Positions 4,834 through 6,191 of a stretch of DNA of 6,191 bases are shown here, piece after piece (positions within the stretch are counted from its first letter, which is position 1; each line of letters opens with the position of its first letter). The notes beneath the pieces are model-generated. The model was not told the DNA's origin and did not search any database. It saw only the letters and a list, made by a program, of their open reading frames with translations. Made by a program: the position numbers and the translations under genes. Origin of the DNA: Candidatus Rokuibacteriota bacterium (GTDB lineage Bacteria > Methylomirabilota > Methylomirabilia > Rokubacteriales > CSP1-6); assembly GCA_003221435.1 (NCBI GenBank), contig QHRS01000024.1, forward strand, positions 1 to 6,191, written 5' to 3'.

Positions 4834-5778
4834 GTGAAGATTCTCTACACACCGACGCTGAGTGTCCCGGCCCTGAGCGCAGCGCAGCGCGCGCAGATCC
4901 TCGACGCCGCGGGCCCGGGCGCCACGCTGGTCGAGGCCAGGGACGCGGCGCGCCAGCGCGCGGAGATCGTCGATGCCGACGTGCTCTTGGGCCGGGTGCC
5001 TCCCGACGTCTACGCGGGCAACCGGCGACTGCGCTACTACCACGCGCTCGGGGCCGGCGTCGACAGCATCCTGTCGCCCGAGCTGGTCCGAAGCGACGTC
5101 GTTCTGGCGAGCGAAAAGGGAGAGGTGGGGATTCACCTGGCCGAGCACGCGTTCGCGCTGCTGCTCGGGCTCACGCGTGGAGTCCACACGGCGCTGCGCG
5201 ATCCCGATTACCGGCACCGCGAGCCGATCCGGCTGGCCCAGCGCGAGCTCTTCGAGCAGACGATCGGGATCGTGGGCTTCGGCGGCACCGGGCGCGAAGT
5301 GGCGCGCCGCGCGCTCGGGGCGGTCGATACCGAGGACGTGGCGCCCGAACCCTTCGTTGAGGCGATCTGGAAGCCCGACCGTCTGCCCGACCTGCTCGGC
5401 GCCTCCGACGTCGTCGTCATCGCCCTGCCGCTCACGAAGGCCACGCACCATCTGTTCACGCGCGATCTCTTCCGCCGGATGCGCCCGACCGCGATTCTGA
5501 TCAACGTGACGCGGGGCGAGATCGTCTACGGCGATGATCTGATGGCGGCGCTCGACGCTGGGCTCATCTGGGGCGCCGGGCTCGACGTGACCGATCCCGA
5601 GCCGCTGCCCTCGGGTCACCCGCTCTGGACCCACCCGCGGGTGATCGTGACTCCGCATACCGCCGGCGGATCGCCCCGGCGGGCGGGCCGCGCGGTCGCC
5701 ACGTTCTGCGAGAACCTGAGGCGCCTGCGCGCCGGCGCCCCCCTGCTCGCCCTGATCGACAAACACAAAGGCTACTGA
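4834..5778 (+). CDS. D-isomer-specific 2-hydroxyacid dehydrogenase, shortened NAD fold
   Basis: The 314-residue product would interconvert a 2-oxoacid and a D-2-hydroxyacid with NAD(P)H in the cytoplasm; the substrate cannot be read from the sequence. The N-terminal half holds the family's YHALGAGVDSI block (69-79) and the interdomain helix around HLAEHAFALLLGLTRG (101-116). The nucleotide-binding motif is GFGGTG (148-153). The catalytic residues are present: R227 in NVTRGEIV, E256 in TDPEPLP and H275 in TPHTAGG. From G153 to the acid D165 there are 12 residues, where relatives have about 18; strand 2 of the Rossmann fold (usually F-G-M-x-V-x-A-V-D) seems reduced to GAVD, while both flanks align well. 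This may impair cofactor binding or be a sequence error. The start is a GTG at 4834, because the family N-terminus [MV]-K-I-L-[YF]-T begins there and no ATG occurs in frame nearby; no Shine-Dalgarno is visible. The 3' end overlaps the convergent hydrolase gene by seven bases. Confidence 0.88.
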   Translation: MKILYTPTLSVPALSAAQRAQILDAAGPGATLVEARDAARQRAEIVDADVLLGRVPPDVYAGNRRLRYYHALGAGVDSILSPELVRSDVVLASEKGEVGIHLAEHAFALLLGLTRGVHTALRDPDYRHREPIRLAQRELFEQTIGIVGFGGTGREVARRALGAVDTEDVAPEPFVEAIWKPDRLPDLLGASDVVVIALPLTKATHHLFTRDLFRRMRPTAILINVTRGEIVYGDDLMAALDAGLIWGAGLDVTDPEPLPSGHPLWTHPRVIVTPHTAGGSPRRAGRAVATFCENLRRLRAGAPLLALIDKHKGY

Positions 5779-6191
5779 CGCGGCGGGAGGTACTCCTTGT
5801 ACCACGCGACAGTCGCCCGCATCACCTCGCTGAAGCCCGGATCGATATACACTTCGTAGTGGCCGGCGCCTTTCAGGATGACGAGTTTCTTCGGTTCCCC
5901 GGCCCGGGCGTAAAGCTGAGCGGACTCGTCAGGCGGGACGAGCCGGTCATCGTCGGTCGTGATGAAGAGGATCGGCCGTGGCGCAATCTTGTCGACGACC
6001 CACTCCGGATGGAAGCCGAGCGTGTCATCGATGAATTCGAGCGGGACGGTGCTCACCGCCGCCGGAATGTTGCGGCGGGCCGCCGCCGCGAGGCCCGCCG
6101 ATTGCCGGTCCAGTAGCAGGATCTCGGTACGGTCGACGAACTCCGATTGGCCATCGAGGGCGCGCTTGACCCGGTCTGCGCGGGAGCGCTC
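5772..6191 (-). CDS. Alpha/beta hydrolase, C-terminal part (cut by right edge)
   Basis: The frame is open from the right edge to a TAG stop at 5772-5774, giving the last 139 residues; the start and nucleophile lie outside the window. The visible part has the late core of the fold: PRPILFITTDDDRLVPPDES (71-90 of the visible piece), where D82 before R-L-V-P is the likely catalytic acid, and ILKGAGHYEVY (105-115), where H111 is the likely catalytic histidine. The tail RATVAWYKEYLPP is typical of the last helix. Such proteins hydrolyse esters, amides or similar bonds; the substrate is not evident. An internal GTG near 6056 is not taken as the start, because the frame continues upstream with family-like sequence (ADRVKRALDG, then a region rich in alanine). 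It converges on the hydroxyacid dehydrogenase with a seven-base overlap. Confidence 0.85.
   Translation of the reverse strand, partial: ERSRADRVKRALDGQSEFVDRTEILLLDRQSAGLAAAARRNIPAAVSTVPLEFIDDTLGFHPEWVVDKIAPRPILFITTDDDRLVPPDESAQLYARAGEPKKLVILKGAGHYEVYIDPGFSEVMRATVAWYKEYLPPRQ

Noticed and set aside
5772..5778. Seven-base convergent overlap considered as a notable feature in itself
   Set aside because: Overlaps of a few bases at stop codons are common in compact genomes; it is recorded with the two genes only.
5789..5803. Inverted repeat GGTAC-TCCTT-GTACC just after the dehydrogenase stop, considered as a terminator
   Set aside because: The stem is only five pairs with no following T run, and it codes for the W-Y-K-E-Y tail of the hydrolase.
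1..6191. Search for defence, toxin-antitoxin, prophage or transposon content
   Set aside because: No nuclease, methylase, integrase, transposase or terminal inverted repeat pattern is visible; the genes are metabolic or membrane proteins.

Overview
This is a GC-rich stretch of what looks like a free-living bacterial chromosome. It holds six protein-coding genes, two of them cut by the window edges, packed with very short spacers. I see no rRNA, tRNA, CRISPR array, insertion sequence, integrase or phage gene. The host cannot be named securely. The gene content and composition would fit a GC-rich soil or groundwater lineage such as Rokubacteria/Methylomirabilota, Acidobacteriota or Myxococcota, but this is an impression and not a demonstration.

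Left part (1-2743). Two membrane-protein genes of unrecognised function diverge from a shared control region (177-387): a partial gene on the minus strand (1-176) and a complete 361-residue polytopic protein on the plus strand (388-1473). The control region carries two well-formed sigma70-like promoters back to back, whose -35 boxes form an inverted repeat. The 361-residue protein has about nine to ten membrane spans and four histidines placed inside or beside them. Its 3' end overlaps, tail to tail by 32 bp, a minus-strand gene (1442-2743) for a membrane-anchored TPR protein with an NlpI-like middle region and a C-terminal PDZ domain.

Middle part (2760-4737). Two minus-strand genes lie just upstream of the TPR-PDZ gene: an SDR-family protein (3967-4737) followed by a geranylgeranyl-reductase-family flavoprotein (2760-3920). 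The spacing of 46 bp and then 16 bp suggests one transcript, SDR - flavoprotein - TPR-PDZ. The SDR lacks the usual Ser-Tyr-Lys catalytic residues. Arginine codon choice changes between the flavoprotein and the TPR-PDZ gene, so the apparent operon may join two segments of different origin.

Right part (4738-6191). A D-2-hydroxyacid dehydrogenase gene runs on the plus strand (4834-5778), diverging from the SDR gene. Its NAD-binding fold is about six residues short. It overlaps by 7 bp the end of a minus-strand alpha/beta hydrolase gene (5772-6191) that enters from the right edge. The SDR, flavoprotein, dehydrogenase and hydrolase are all small-molecule enzymes, but nothing in the sequence ties them to one pathway. 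I found no obvious new defence or mobile system. The points most worth a second look are the histidine-bearing membrane protein with its divergent partner, the SDR without its triad, the shortened dehydrogenase, and the composition boundary near 2750.
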